From a virus, in IMG/VR virus record IMGVR_UViG_3300044814_000124, positions 1 to 23,513 of that record: a stretch of 23,513 nucleotides of DNA. One strand, 5' to 3'. This document shows positions 1-6,364 of the stretch, one piece after another. Made by a program: the position numbers and the translations under genes. Every line of letters begins with the position of its first letter. Position 1 is the stretch's first letter. The notes below the pieces were generated by a model. It was not told the origin of the DNA. It worked only from the letters and a program-made list of their open reading frames with translations, and did not search any database.

Positions 1-1
1 G

Positions 2-52
2 CTGGCAGGGGACTTCACGCAGGACGAGGAGGACGCCGGTGGCCAGCCTTAA
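2..52 (+). CDS. 3' end of an upstream head-tail connector gene (partial)
   Basis: An open frame enters from the left edge and ends at TAA 50-52, giving a 16-residue tail (LAGDFTQDEEDAGGQP). It overlaps the next gene by 14 nt, and its last codons carry that gene's purine-rich ribosome binding site (AGGACGAGGAGGA). Position just before the tail terminator suggests a head-tail connector or neck protein, but nothing diagnostic remains in the fragment. Confidence 0.5.
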   Translation: MAGDFTQDEEDAGGQP

Positions 53-464
53 CGACATCCGCTCCGCACTCGCTGCCCGGATTACCGCCGGGACGGGGCT
101 GCGCGCACTGCCGGAGGCCCGGGACCAGATCAGCCCCCCGGTCGCGGTCATCCTGCCTGGCCAGCCGGTGGTGATGTACGGGATGACGATGGACGGAACC
201 TTCACGGTAAACCTGCGGGTGCTGATCGCGATCAGTGACGCGCCGCCGAACGAGAAAGTGCAGCGGGCTCTGGATGCATACCTGGGGATCGGGTCTAACG
301 ACGCCTCGGTGAGCAGTATCGCCGCGGCCATCATGGCTGACCCGACGCTGGGCGGGGTCGTGCATTTCTGCGAGCCTGTATCTGCCGGGCAGTACGGGCG
401 TATCAGTTACAATGACGTTACTTACTTCGGGGCAAGGGTCGATGTTCAAATCGGGGCTGTCTAA
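39..464 (+). CDS. Tail terminator protein
   Basis: This 141-residue protein has the length and pattern of actinophage tail terminators, which cap the tail tube and join it to the head. It opens with an N-terminal helix (MASLNDIRSALAARI), followed by a proline-rich strand (PPVAVILPG), a beta region ending in LRVLIAIS, a helix with the KVQRALDAYL pattern, and a late IMADPTLGGVV motif before a C-terminal strand pair (YFGARVDVQIGAV). The GTG start at 39 is chosen because an AGGAGGA-type site precedes it at normal spacing and the start overlaps the upstream stop. Its place upstream of the major tail protein fits, although the two are separated here by more than 7 kb of inserted genes. Assignment rests on family pattern, not on a search. 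Confidence 0.8.
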   Translation: MASLNDIRSALAARITAGTGLRALPEARDQISPPVAVILPGQPVVMYGMTMDGTFTVNLRVLIAISDAPPNEKVQRALDAYLGIGSNDASVSSIAAAIMADPTLGGVVHFCEPVSAGQYGRISYNDVTYFGARVDVQIGAV

Positions 465-684
465 TGTGGAATGCCAGAAAAACCTGTCGGCACCCGGAAC
501 GGCGGTCTTGTTCCTGGTCTGGCAGCAGCCAACTGACAGGGCGCTGGCCGGCTGGGCGCCGTACCCTGGCCTGCACCCTGAGGGAATGAGCGCCGAGAGC
601 CTGACCCACTGGCTACGGGACCAGGTACTCCGGACCAGCGGCGAAGAGTATGATGTCACTTCGCTGAACCGGGTGTTAAACTAG
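442..684 (+). CDS. Small hypothetical protein after the tail terminator
   Basis: An 80-residue ORF overlaps the end of the tail terminator by 23 nt if read from ATG 442; ATG 412 and GTG 466 are in-frame alternatives. ATG 442 follows a GGGGCAAGGG stretch. The protein contains a hydrophobic strand (TAVLFLVW), a Trp/Pro-rich middle and a helix (SAESLTHWLRDQVL). I do not recognise a family. It contains a TTA leucine codon at 676, which is rare in high-GC actinobacteria. It is the last plus-strand gene before the terminator at 716-749 and the reverse block. It could be a small structural protein or an accessory gene. Confidence 0.5.
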   Translation: MFKSGLSNVECQKNLSAPGTAVLFLVWQQPTDRALAGWAPYPGLHPEGMSAESLTHWLRDQVLRTSGEEYDVTSLNRVLN

Positions 685-715
685 TAAGTGCTTGGTGTGC
701 TGTTGTGCTGTGGCA

Positions 716-749
716 AAAGGTCCCGGGTGCTGCCTCTCCCGGGACCTTT
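716..749. terminator. Bidirectional hairpin terminator between convergent genes
   Basis: A perfect 12-bp inverted repeat, AAAGGTCCCGGG at 716-727 and CCCGGGACCTTT at 738-749, encloses a 10-nt loop. The outer A/T pairs give a short U-run on either strand. It lies between the plus-strand ORF ending at 684 and the minus-strand lipoprotein ending at 759, so it can stop both transcripts. Confidence 0.85.
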
Positions 750-758
750 CGCATTCCT

Positions 759-1688
759 TTACTTGCCAGCGGTCGCAGGGACTGTCGGAGTGCCGACGTA
801 GAACGAGCACTTAGGACAGTTCGATGCCTCGTCCTGCAGCATCAGGGCGTAATAAGCATACGGGCCGTACAGCTTCTGGGCTGCGACTACCCGGGCCGCG
901 TTCGCCGTTGCCGCCTGCTCAGCGGCTACCTGCTTGTTGTAATTGGCGACGACGGACGGGTCGGCCGGGGTAACGTTGTTGACCACGACGGTCATCCGCG
1001 TGCACTTGCCCTGGCTGCTGCCCGAGCCGCAGAAAAATGAGTCCGGGGACTCGGTTTCGACGCCCAGCTGCGTGTCCAGGTTTGCCGCGATCAGGCCGGC
1101 CAGCTTGTCCCAGCTGCCCTGGTCCTGCCAGAGCGACGGGGTGAACTGCTGCACGGCGATCCGTGAGGCACGGTCGACGGCCGGCCCCATGTTTTCCAGC
1201 AGCATGTTCTCCCAGCCGGGAGTGGAGGAGTGCGCCGTGTTCGCGATGTCCGCGTTGCTCTGCGGATCGGTAGACGCGCAGCCGTACTTGAGGCAGAAGG
1301 GCAGGAAATTTTTCATGACGCTGTCGTTCTGGTTGGGGGTAAAGTACACCGACGTCCAGACATCGACTGGCATGCCCGGCGTGTTCCCCTGGGCGGCGGT
1401 GCGGACTGCGTACTCCGGTGCCTTCCGGTCGCCGCCAGTCGCCGCGGTGACGAAGTTGCGGTCGTTGCAGGGCCAGTACCAGGCGGTAGCGCCGTTGTCG
1501 ACCTGTACCTGCCCGCCCGGGTGAACGACGCTGGTAATGCCCTGCCCGCTGGAGCCGAAGCCCCCGTCGGTTGTCGCGGCGCACTCGGACAGTGCGGGAA
1601 CCGCCGTCGTACAGCCGGACAAGACCAGGGCACTTCCGATTGCGGTCGCTGCGAGGCCGGCGGCTGCCAGCCCGCGGATTCGGTTCAC
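759..1688 (-). CDS. Band-7/SPFH-like lipoprotein
   Basis: The 309-residue product starts with a classical lipoprotein signal peptide: basic MNRIRG, a hydrophobic Ala/Leu core and a lipobox ending LSGC, with the lipidated Cys at residue 26. The mature part has a strand-rich N-terminal half with YWPCNDRNF and a middle segment of the form GWENMLLENMGPAVDRASR, then FFCG and a KCTRMTVVVNNV strand. An Ala/Gln-rich helix and a C-terminal NCPKC pair follow. This matches, as I recall it, a family annotated as Band-7-like lipoproteins in Streptomyces phages. Function there is not established; surface lipoproteins from phages can block superinfection, which is inference here. The GTG start overlaps the upstream stop by 4 nt (GTGA), so translation is probably coupled. 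It is the last cistron of the reverse block. Confidence 0.7.
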   Translation of the reverse strand: MNRIRGLAAAGLAATAIGSALVLSGCTTAVPALSECAATTDGGFGSSGQGITSVVHPGGQVQVDNGATAWYWPCNDRNFVTAATGGDRKAPEYAVRTAAQGNTPGMPVDVWTSVYFTPNQNDSVMKNFLPFCLKYGCASTDPQSNADIANTAHSSTPGWENMLLENMGPAVDRASRIAVQQFTPSLWQDQGSWDKLAGLIAANLDTQLGVETESPDSFFCGSGSSQGKCTRMTVVVNNVTPADPSVVANYNKQVAAEQAATANAARVVAAQKLYGPYAYYALMLQDEASNCPKCSFYVGTPTVPATAGK

Positions 1689-1966
1689 GTGTCACTCTCT
1701 CGGTTGATTGCTTCCGTAACCGCCTCGTAGGCGTCTACGGCCTGCTTGCGCGTGTTCTCTTCGGCAAGCGGGTCTGAGATGGTGCTGGCCAGCGCATCAC
1801 GTGCGTCAGTCAGGATCTTCCTGGAGTGCTCGATCCGGTGCCGCTGCGCGTTAAACCGCCGGACCCAGGCGACTGTGACGAAGGTCCAGGCGGTAAGCAA
1901 GCCGATGACCAGTATCAGCCAGGGCAGCACCGGCATGAACGAGTTCAGGAAACTACTGCCTTGCAT
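1685..1966 (-). CDS. Single-pass membrane protein with cytoplasmic helix
   Basis: A 93-residue protein has one clear transmembrane segment at about residues 11-34 (VLPWLILVIGLLTAWTFVTV), followed by a basic stretch (RRFNAQRHR) that favours a cytoplasmic C-terminus. A long charged helix with coiled-coil character makes up the rest. It is preceded by an AGGAGAGG site and its start overlaps the end of the upstream gene by 14 nt; its stop overlaps the lipoprotein start. Being coupled to the lipoprotein suggests the two act together at the cell envelope. No family was recognised; weak LemA-like topology was considered but the sequence does not support it. Confidence 0.7.
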   Translation of the reverse strand: MQGSSFLNSFMPVLPWLILVIGLLTAWTFVTVAWVRRFNAQRHRIEHSRKILTDARDALASTISDPLAEENTRKQAVDAYEAVTEAINRESDT

Positions 1967-2144
1967 CTTCCTCTCCTGATTTCAGGGCGGCGTAGTCCAG
2001 GTAGAGGCCGGCCTCACTGAGCCGGCGCTGTGCCGTGGCCCGGTTGGGAGCGTAGATTACGCCGTCCACCCGGTACCGGTGCAGCACGGTCTGGCCGTCT
2101 GCGGCGATCACCGTCGCGGGCGCGTCCTGCGGGTTAGTGTTCAT
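1953..2144 (-). CDS. Small hypothetical protein
   Basis: This 63-residue protein has a beta-rich first half (ATVIAADGQTVLHRYRVDGV) and a helix (RATAQRRLSEAGLYLDYAAL). Its ATG overlaps the stop of the preceding cistron as ATGA, and its 3' end carries the ribosome binding site of the membrane protein that follows. Both junctions support it as a real member of the reverse operon. Family not recognised. Confidence 0.6.
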   Translation of the reverse strand: MNTNPQDAPATVIAADGQTVLHRYRVDGVIYAPNRATAQRRLSEAGLYLDYAALKSGEEDARQ

Positions 2145-2413
2145 TGCGGTCCTTCTTCGCTGGTGTCCTGCACGTATACCGGCAGCAGCTGCGCGATGCC
2201 GGGCAGGAACGGGTAGTTGCCGGGCAGTCGCAGCTGGTCGTAGATATTGACGTGCACGGGACTGGTACCCGGCTTGCCGAAGTAAATCAGCAGGTCGCCC
2301 GGCGCGTTAGCTAGCTCTTTCGGTGTGGCCTCACGCCAGATGGTGCCGTCGTCCGCGACGTGGCGAGTCGGCATGCCGTCCTGGTACGAGCCTTTGTACC
2401 CGGTAAATCTCAC
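2141..2413 (-). CDS. Small hypothetical protein
   Basis: I place the start at GTG 2413, giving 90 residues beginning MRFTGYKGSY. The frame is open further upstream (127 codons), but that extension would cover almost all of the small membrane-protein gene at 2415-2555 and reads as basic low-quality sequence. GTG 2413 lies 1 nt after that gene's stop and follows GGGGAGC. The protein is soluble-looking, with a WREATPKELANAPGDLLIYFG segment and proline-rich strands. No family recognised. Confidence 0.6.
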   Translation of the reverse strand: MRFTGYKGSYQDGMPTRHVADDGTIWREATPKELANAPGDLLIYFGKPGTSPVHVNIYDQLRLPGNYPFLPGIAQLLPVYVQDTSEEGPQ

Positions 2414-2414
2414 G

Positions 2415-2555
2415 TCAGATGCTCCCCAGGAACGTCCAGATACCGGATAGCCACTTGCCGACACTGTGGCCCGCGCCAGCCGGGTCGCTGCTGACGATAC
2501 GGAGCGCCGCGATAGCAATAGCACCCCAGATCAGGTACCTGGCCCACTTAGGCAT
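2415..2555 (-). CDS. 46-residue small membrane protein
   Basis: A 46-codon ORF starts at ATG 2555 after a good GGAGGA site. The product opens with a short basic-aromatic N-terminus (MPKWARY) and one hydrophobic helix (LIWGAIAIAALRIV). A short polar stretch and an amphipathic Trp-containing tail (VGKWLSGIWTFLGSI) follow. The stop is 1 nt before the next cistron's GTG, and the start overlaps the upstream gene's end by 8 nt. Its size and topology resemble the tiny membrane proteins common in actinophages; no specific function can be given. Confidence 0.6.
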   Translation of the reverse strand: MPKWARYLIWGAIAIAALRIVSSDPAGAGHSVGKWLSGIWTFLGSI

Positions 2556-2727
2556 CAGAATCCTCCAGCGCCTCGCGCCCTGCTTCTGTCAGCTGGTACG
2601 CGCCGCTAGTACCAGTTGGCTCGATCAGCCCTTTGGTTTCCAGGGCGTACACCCCGGGCAGGATCGCCGCCGCGTCCCAGATTCGCGGGCCGCTCTCGTA
2701 GCTGCGCAGCAGGTCCAGCTCGTTCAT
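2548..2727 (-). CDS. Small winged-helix-like protein
   Basis: The likely start is ATG 2727 (59 residues, MNELDLLRSYESG). It overlaps the upstream TGA as ATGA and follows AGAGGAA; a longer in-frame start at 2778 would intrude into the upstream gene. The C-terminal two thirds follow the recognition-helix plus wing pattern of winged-helix proteins: AALLPGVYALETKGLIE-like helix then GAYQLTEAGREALE. This hints at DNA binding and a regulatory role within the block. The fold call is pattern-based only. Confidence 0.55.
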   Translation of the reverse strand: MNELDLLRSYESGPRIWDAAAILPGVYALETKGLIEPTGTSGAYQLTEAGREALEDSDA

Positions 2728-2936
2728 GACTGGTATTCCTCTCTTGTCTTGCGGAAGTCGCGGAAGTGCTTCCCGCACAGGGTCAGTTCGCCCGCGCGGG
2801 TAAAGACGAGCCAGAGCGCGCTAACGCCCAGCCCGCACCCGTCACACAGCTCCAGCGTCTCCCAGCCGAGCCAGGTATCATCGGCCAGCGGAGAGGGCGC
2901 CGTTTCGGGAGCGCCGGTAACGGCACCTGTGATCAT
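2724..2936 (-). CDS. DUF7455-like small zinc-ribbon protein
   Basis: This 70-residue protein carries a CDGC pair, a hydrophobic strand (ALWLVFTRAGELTLC) and a CGKH pair near residues 31-56. The layout CxxC-strand-CxxH is that of DUF7455-type proteins, common in actinobacteria and their phages and likely to bind one zinc ion. Biological role unknown. Both ends overlap neighbouring cistrons as ATGA, indicating tight co-translation. Confidence 0.7.
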   Translation of the reverse strand: MITGAVTGAPETAPSPLADDTWLGWETLELCDGCGLGVSALWLVFTRAGELTLCGKHFRDFRKTREEYQS

Positions 2937-3136
2937 GGCTGTTCCCTCCCCAGTACGTCGACGAGCGCGTCAAGGACATCCTCGGGCCGCTTCTCCGCGA
3001 TCTTGAGAATGATTTTCAGCAGGTCTTCGTAGACCGGGAGATCCTCGCCTTCGAGCAGCAGGCGGATTTTCTGCTGCGTGTGCCGGTACGGTTTTCCCTT
3101 GTCCGGGTCGGGCGGGCCTGTGTAGCCACGGGCCAT
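2933..3136 (-). CDS. Small hypothetical protein
   Basis: A 67-residue, mainly helical and charged protein begins MARGYTGPPDPDKGKPYRHT and ends in a helix with LLKIILKIAEKRPEDVLDALVDVL. The start follows AAAGAGGTAA at a usable distance, and the stop overlaps the DUF7455-like gene as ATGA. The regular Leu/Ile spacing suggests a helical bundle or dimer. Family not recognised. Confidence 0.6.
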   Translation of the reverse strand: MARGYTGPPDPDKGKPYRHTQQKIRLLLEGEDLPVYEDLLKIILKIAEKRPEDVLDALVDVLGREQP

Positions 3137-3148
3137 GACGTTACCTCT

Positions 3149-3280
3149 TTACCTGGGCTTGTTGCACGATTCGCAGATGTGCTCATGATGTACACCGGGG
3201 AAGATCCACTCTCCGCACCCCTCTCCGCTGAGCCGGTCTGCTGCGACGCTACCGGGCATGTTCCCCATGATGCGCCGCAC
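3149..3280 (-). CDS. Tiny Cys-rich putative zinc protein
   Basis: An ORF of 43 codons from GTG 3280 (or 39 from ATG 3268) ends 12 nt before the next start. Its C-terminus reads CGEWIFPGVHHEHICESCNKPR, with three cysteines and three histidines in a zinc-ribbon-like arrangement, the last two in CxxC. No strong ribosome binding site is visible before either start, so the exact beginning is uncertain. The terminal Cys/His pattern and the fit between neighbours argue that it is real. Confidence 0.45.
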   Translation of the reverse strand: MRRIMGNMPGSVAADRLSGEGCGEWIFPGVHHEHICESCNKPR

Positions 3281-3316
3281 GGTCTTGGATCAGCCATCGC
3301 TACCCCCGCTGAGGGG

Positions 3317-3353
3317 GGTGCGGGAGCGGCACCGACCGCGCCGCTCCCGCACC
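3317..3353. other. Strong intercistronic stem-loop
   Basis: A perfect 14-bp inverted repeat (GGTGCGGGAGCGGC at 3317-3330, GCCGCTCCCGCACC at 3340-3353) has a 9-nt loop. It lies in the only sizeable gap of the reverse operon (3281-3446), where no gene is convincing. No U-run follows on either strand, so it is not a standard terminator; it could stabilise or partly attenuate the reverse transcript. Confidence 0.6.
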
Positions 3354-3446
3354 GGGGGAAGAGAGGGACCCAACCCCTTAAATCCCTTCCTCCCCCTGGG
3401 AAGATGCGGACTCCGGTTTTCCACGCCGGGGTGACCGCACCTGGGC

Positions 3447-3641
3447 TTAACTCGTTTCTTTCCACTCAGTAATGTCCCTGGCCTCGACCTCGGCGGACTG
3501 CTGGGTCTGCGGGCTTTCGTACCCGGCCAGGTCATCGACGGTCAGGTCGTCCGGGGTCATGCCGCCTGGTAGTTCGACCTCGGCCTCGTGATGCTCGAAG
3601 ACCTCGGTGTCCCAGCTGACCTTGTACTTGGTAAGAGACAT
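3447..3641 (-). CDS. Small acidic hypothetical protein
   Basis: A 64-residue acidic protein starts MSLTKYKVSWDTEVFEHHEAEVELPGG-like, a beta hairpin, then a loop with the DDLTVDDLAGYESP stretch, and ends VEARDITEW. It begins 2 nt after the DUF932 stop with no strong ribosome binding site, suggesting translational coupling to that gene. Family not recognised. The large hairpin at 3317-3353 lies just downstream. Confidence 0.6.
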   Translation of the reverse strand: MSLTKYKVSWDTEVFEHHEAEVELPGGMTPDDLTVDDLAGYESPQTQQSAEVEARDITEWKETS

Positions 3642-3643
3642 GG

Positions 3644-4735
3644 CTAGTTCGCCGCGACGAGCCTGGCGAGCTGGGCGGCCTTGGCCTTGAGGGGTTCCGC
3701 GCGCAGCAGCGACCGGTTCATCCTGGTTTCCCAGGTACGCGCCACACGAGCGTGGTCGAGGTACTCGCCCGCCGCGTTCACCAGCGCGTAGGCGGTGCCG
3801 CGGATGCCGGTGCCCTCTACTGTCGGCCCGTTCAGGAAGCCCAGCACCGCGGCGCGGGCCTCGGCGATGTTGGCGGCTACCCGGTCGGAGACCAGGCCGT
3901 CTGGCGGTGCGGGGATGAACTCGCGCAGGAACAGCTGCTCCTGCTCGGGCGTCACCTTGATGCCGAGCAGATCGGTCATCGCCGCGACGTACTCCTGCGT
4001 CTGGGTGCGGGCGTACATTAGCGCCTCCCGCGCCTCGCCCAGGCGGCCCTTCCAGTCGCTGCGGTGACTGAAGCTGTACACCGCGCCGGTGCGGTCGCCC
4101 TCAGCCTCAGCGGCAGAGAACGTGTTCCCGCAGACGATCCTGACCGTGGTCAGCCGGGCGGCACAGGATGCCTTCCCGTCATGAGAGCTGGTGAGTCCCA
4201 GGAACGGGAAGGTCATCGACCCGTCACCCGGCAGCGGGACCGGCTCGTCGATCCGGGCCAGCATCCACACCCTGCGGCCCCCGCCAAGGCAGCCGCCGGT
4301 CTCCAGCTTCACCAGGTCAGGCTCGACGTCCAGGATGGCCTGGATGATCTCGCCGAACGCGGAGTTGGGAATGATGTTGTAACTGTCCCGCTGGTAGGAC
4401 AGCGTGGCCAGGGTGTCGCTGCGGGCGATGCGCCGGAATTCCTTGTCGGTGCGCAGCGACCGCTCGTACAGGTCTGCCAGCGCGGCGGTGGTTTCGTCGA
4501 CGGTCTTCATCGACGAGTCGCGAACCAGCCGGGAGATCTCTTCCCTCAGCTGTGAATTAGTCATCAGCCGCTCGGCGGTCGGCACCGCGACGGGGTCCCA
4601 GCCTAGCCCGGAGAGCTTGCGCGCCTCGGCGAAACTTTGCGGGTAGTCTTCGGTGACGGTAGTGCGGTCCCCGGTTTCTGGCTTATGCCACGGCATTGCG
4701 CGTACTGAAAACATCTGTTCGATGTCGTGCGCCAT
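3644..4735 (-). CDS. DUF932 (TIGR03299-type) phage/plasmid protein
   Basis: The 363-residue product opens with MAHDIEQMFSVRAMPWH, the start typical of the TIGR03299 group of DUF932 proteins, where a near-N-terminal MFSVR and PWH are conserved. Other expected features are present: a glycine-rich CLGGGRRVWMLARI strand near the middle, a SSHDGKASCAARLTTVRIVC segment with NTFS, and a long helical C-terminal half. Members occur in phages, plasmids and mobile elements; their biochemical role is not established. The start follows AGGAGAAAA at good spacing. A TATACT element sits 34-39 nt upstream and a LexA-like box about 100 nt upstream, so this gene probably heads its own transcript, which continues into the smaller cistrons. 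Confidence 0.85.
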   Translation of the reverse strand: MAHDIEQMFSVRAMPWHKPETGDRTTVTEDYPQSFAEARKLSGLGWDPVAVPTAERLMTNSQLREEISRLVRDSSMKTVDETTAALADLYERSLRTDKEFRRIARSDTLATLSYQRDSYNIIPNSAFGEIIQAILDVEPDLVKLETGGCLGGGRRVWMLARIDEPVPLPGDGSMTFPFLGLTSSHDGKASCAARLTTVRIVCGNTFSAAEAEGDRTGAVYSFSHRSDWKGRLGEAREALMYARTQTQEYVAAMTDLLGIKVTPEQEQLFLREFIPAPPDGLVSDRVAANIAEARAAVLGFLNGPTVEGTGIRGTAYALVNAAGEYLDHARVARTWETRMNRSLLRAEPLKAKAAQLARLVAAN

Positions 4736-4768
4736 CTTGGTTTTCTCCTCGCGATTGGTGTATCAGTG

Positions 4769-4774
4769 AGTATA
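4769..4774 (-). promoter_or_regulatory. -10 element (TATACT) upstream of DUF932 gene
   Basis: On the minus strand TATACT fits the actinobacterial TANNNT -10 and would start transcription near 4762, about 27 nt before the ATG. No good -35 is present (AATGCA at 17-nt spacing). Two short inverted repeats, CCGGA/TCCGG at 4787-4801 and GTTAC/GTAAC at 4801-4816, lie just upstream and could bind regulators. Confidence 0.45.
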
Positions 4775-4826
4775 ACACCATAGCAGCCGGATGCATTCCG
4801 GTTACTCGCGGGTAACATAAGAGGAT

Positions 4827-4844
4827 TTTATAGAACAAGTGTTC
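4827..4844 (-). promoter_or_regulatory. LexA/SOS-box-like operator next to a -10-like hexamer
   Basis: GAACAAGTGTTC at 4833-4844 has the GAAC-N4-GTTC form of Gram-positive and actinobacterial LexA boxes. Read on the minus strand it abuts TATAAA (4827-4832), a good -10, so a bound repressor would cover this promoter of the DUF932 operon. A GAAC-N4-GTTC match is expected about 0.36 times by chance in a window this long, so the location in an AT-rich promoter gap is the main support. Confidence 0.5.
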
Positions 4845-4854
4845 GAGTAATAGC

Positions 4855-5052
4855 TTACGACCAGGCCGTGCAGTCGTGCCGGACCCGGTGCTTCGTGCAG
4901 GGCGGCGGAATTTCAGTGAGATGGAACGTATCCGGGGTAAACGGCGTCCGGGTCAGGGCACGCTGAAACGCGGACGTCTCATCGGGTGCCTCCAGGCCGA
5001 GGATTACCACCTGCCCGGCTGCTGACCGGAAGGTGACCTGCCAGTAGCTCAT
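4855..5052 (-). CDS. Small hypothetical protein
   Basis: This 65-residue protein starts MSYWQVTFRSAAGQVVILGLEAPDE-like with two strands and a helix (TSAFQRALTR), then a proline-rich stretch and a C-terminal CTKHRVRHDC pair with two Cys and two His. The Cys/His spacing (C-x7-C with H between) could bind a metal but is not a standard finger. Its ATG overlaps the upstream stop as ATGA. Family not recognised. Confidence 0.6.
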   Translation of the reverse strand: MSYWQVTFRSAAGQVVILGLEAPDETSAFQRALTRTPFTPDTFHLTEIPPPCTKHRVRHDCTAWS

Positions 5053-5234
5053 GTGTTGTGCAGTGCCACGTAGAACGGAAGTGCGACTGGCCAGAACAGG
5101 CCGACGGCAACAGCGACCACATGCCGGTCGAGGTCATCGTTCGTGTTGGAACTGACGGCTACGAACCGTGCGATCCCGCAGGCCGCGAACAGGTAGAAGA
5201 GAGGGACGGTGATTCCGAGAAGGGTTCCGAGCAT
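5049..5234 (-). CDS. Small two-helix membrane protein
   Basis: A 61-residue protein has two hydrophobic segments, about residues 4-26 (TLLGITVPLFYLFAACGIA) and 40-57 (VVAVAVGLFWPVALPFYVAL), joined by a polar acidic loop (SSNTNDDLDRH). It is most likely an inner-membrane hairpin. The start lacks a Shine-Dalgarno sequence, but a TACACT -10 ends 6 nt before the ATG, pointing to a leaderless message. The stop overlaps the next start as ATGA. Function unknown. Confidence 0.65.
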   Translation of the reverse strand: MLGTLLGITVPLFYLFAACGIARFVAVSSNTNDDLDRHVVAVAVGLFWPVALPFYVALHNT

Positions 5235-5240
5235 GCGCTA

Positions 5241-5246
5241 AGTGTA
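5241..5246 (-). promoter_or_regulatory. -10 element (TACACT) for a leaderless transcript
   Basis: TACACT on the minus strand lies 6 nt upstream of ATG 5234, exactly where a -10 would place the start of transcription on the A of the ATG. No ribosome binding site is present. No clear -35 was found. Confidence 0.4.
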
Positions 5247-5256
5247 TCAGCCGGTC

Positions 5257-6342
5257 TTACAATTCGTCGAGTGCGCGCAGCAGCCGCCTGGCGTTGCTGA
5301 CGAACGTCCGGTCCGCTACCGCGGCGCGGGCCAGCCGGGCCGCTTCCTCTCGCTCGGTGTCGTGTGCGAGCCACCAGCGAAGTTGCTCACTGGCGTCCTC
5401 GGGGGAGGTGAAGGTAGGCAGCATGTGCAGCAGCTTGTCTCCCTCGTCGCGCGGGTCGCGCAGGAACGGCAGCCCGCACGCGGCCATCTCTACCTCGCGC
5501 GGCCCCATCGCGATGGCGACGTCACCGGCGTGCTCGTCTTCGGACTCGCGCCGGTAGAAGTTGATGCCCATCCTGGAGCGGCGGTACAGGTCCGCGGTAT
5601 CAGTGTTGTGCACGCAGTCCGCGTCGACGAGCCCGGTCCCGATGTACGGCACGAGCGGGGAAGTCTCCGGGATTTTGCCCCAGTCATTGCCCGCCAGCAG
5701 GAAGTCGACTCCCTGGAAGTTCATCCGCTCGAAGAACTCAATGCGGGACTTGAACGCGGTGCCGATGAACGTCAGGTCGAGGGGGTCTTTCGCCGGTCTC
5801 TTTCGCGGGTAGTGCACGGCTGGCCGGTAAGCGTGCGGGACATACAAAGCGGGGATGCCGAGTTCGTCGTAGAGGTGCAGGTTAGCCGGGTCGTTGAGCA
5901 TGGTGAGGTCGGTAAACTGCGCCCGGGTCAGCTGCGCGTCTTCCTGGTACGGCGACTCGGTGTTCAGGAACACCACTTTATGGCCGCGCTTACGCACTAC
6001 TTCCAGCAGCCCGGCAGTGGTAAAGAAACCGCTGACGAAAAGCACCGTATCCGGCCAAAACGTGTACAGAGCGTGAGTGATTCCCTGCATAGCGAGAGTA
6101 AAGGCGCCTTCTTGGCTGAGAGCCTGGTGAACGACAGGCAGGCCAGCCTCGTCGCGGACCTCGTTACCGGACTTGTCGTACTGCATCATGAGGGCTTTCG
6201 AATAAAATATCAAACGATCGTTAAAGCCCCCTAAATTATAGAGAGCGACTTCGACGCCTGCTTCACGCAGCCCCTCGGCCCAGCCGGTGTAGACGTCATG
6301 AACCGAAAAATCCGGTCCCGGATGCACCAGTAGTACTCTCAT
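5257..6342 (-). CDS. Glycosyltransferase (CgeB-like, GT-B fold)
   Basis: The 361-residue product begins MRVLLVHPGPDFSVHDVYTGW, a Rossmann-type first strand with an acceptor loop, and has a central LTFIGTAFKSRIEFFERM segment (residues 190-207) that opens the second Rossmann domain. Near the end, PREVEMAACGLPFLRD (281-296) matches the donor-binding motif of CgeB-type glycosyltransferases (PF13524), followed by a helical tail with FVSNARRLLRAL. It should transfer a sugar from a nucleotide donor. The acceptor is unknown; glycosylation of virion proteins has been described in actinobacteriophages and would suit a gene next to tail genes. The start follows AAGGGATGGTGA. It is the first gene of the reverse block and is divergent from the HNH gene at 6457. 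Confidence 0.8.
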   Translation of the reverse strand: MRVLLVHPGPDFSVHDVYTGWAEGLREAGVEVALYNLGGFNDRLIFYSKALMMQYDKSGNEVRDEAGLPVVHQALSQEGAFTLAMQGITHALYTFWPDTVLFVSGFFTTAGLLEVVRKRGHKVVFLNTESPYQEDAQLTRAQFTDLTMLNDPANLHLYDELGIPALYVPHAYRPAVHYPRKRPAKDPLDLTFIGTAFKSRIEFFERMNFQGVDFLLAGNDWGKIPETSPLVPYIGTGLVDADCVHNTDTADLYRRSRMGINFYRRESEDEHAGDVAIAMGPREVEMAACGLPFLRDPRDEGDKLLHMLPTFTSPEDASEQLRWWLAHDTEREEAARLARAAVADRTFVSNARRLLRALDEL

Positions 6343-6364
6343 ATAACAATATCACCATCCCTTC

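Noticed and set aside
2141-2524. 127-residue version of the gene at 2141-2413
   Set aside because: The extension covers nearly all of the 46-residue membrane protein gene, which has a good ribosome binding site and coherent sequence.
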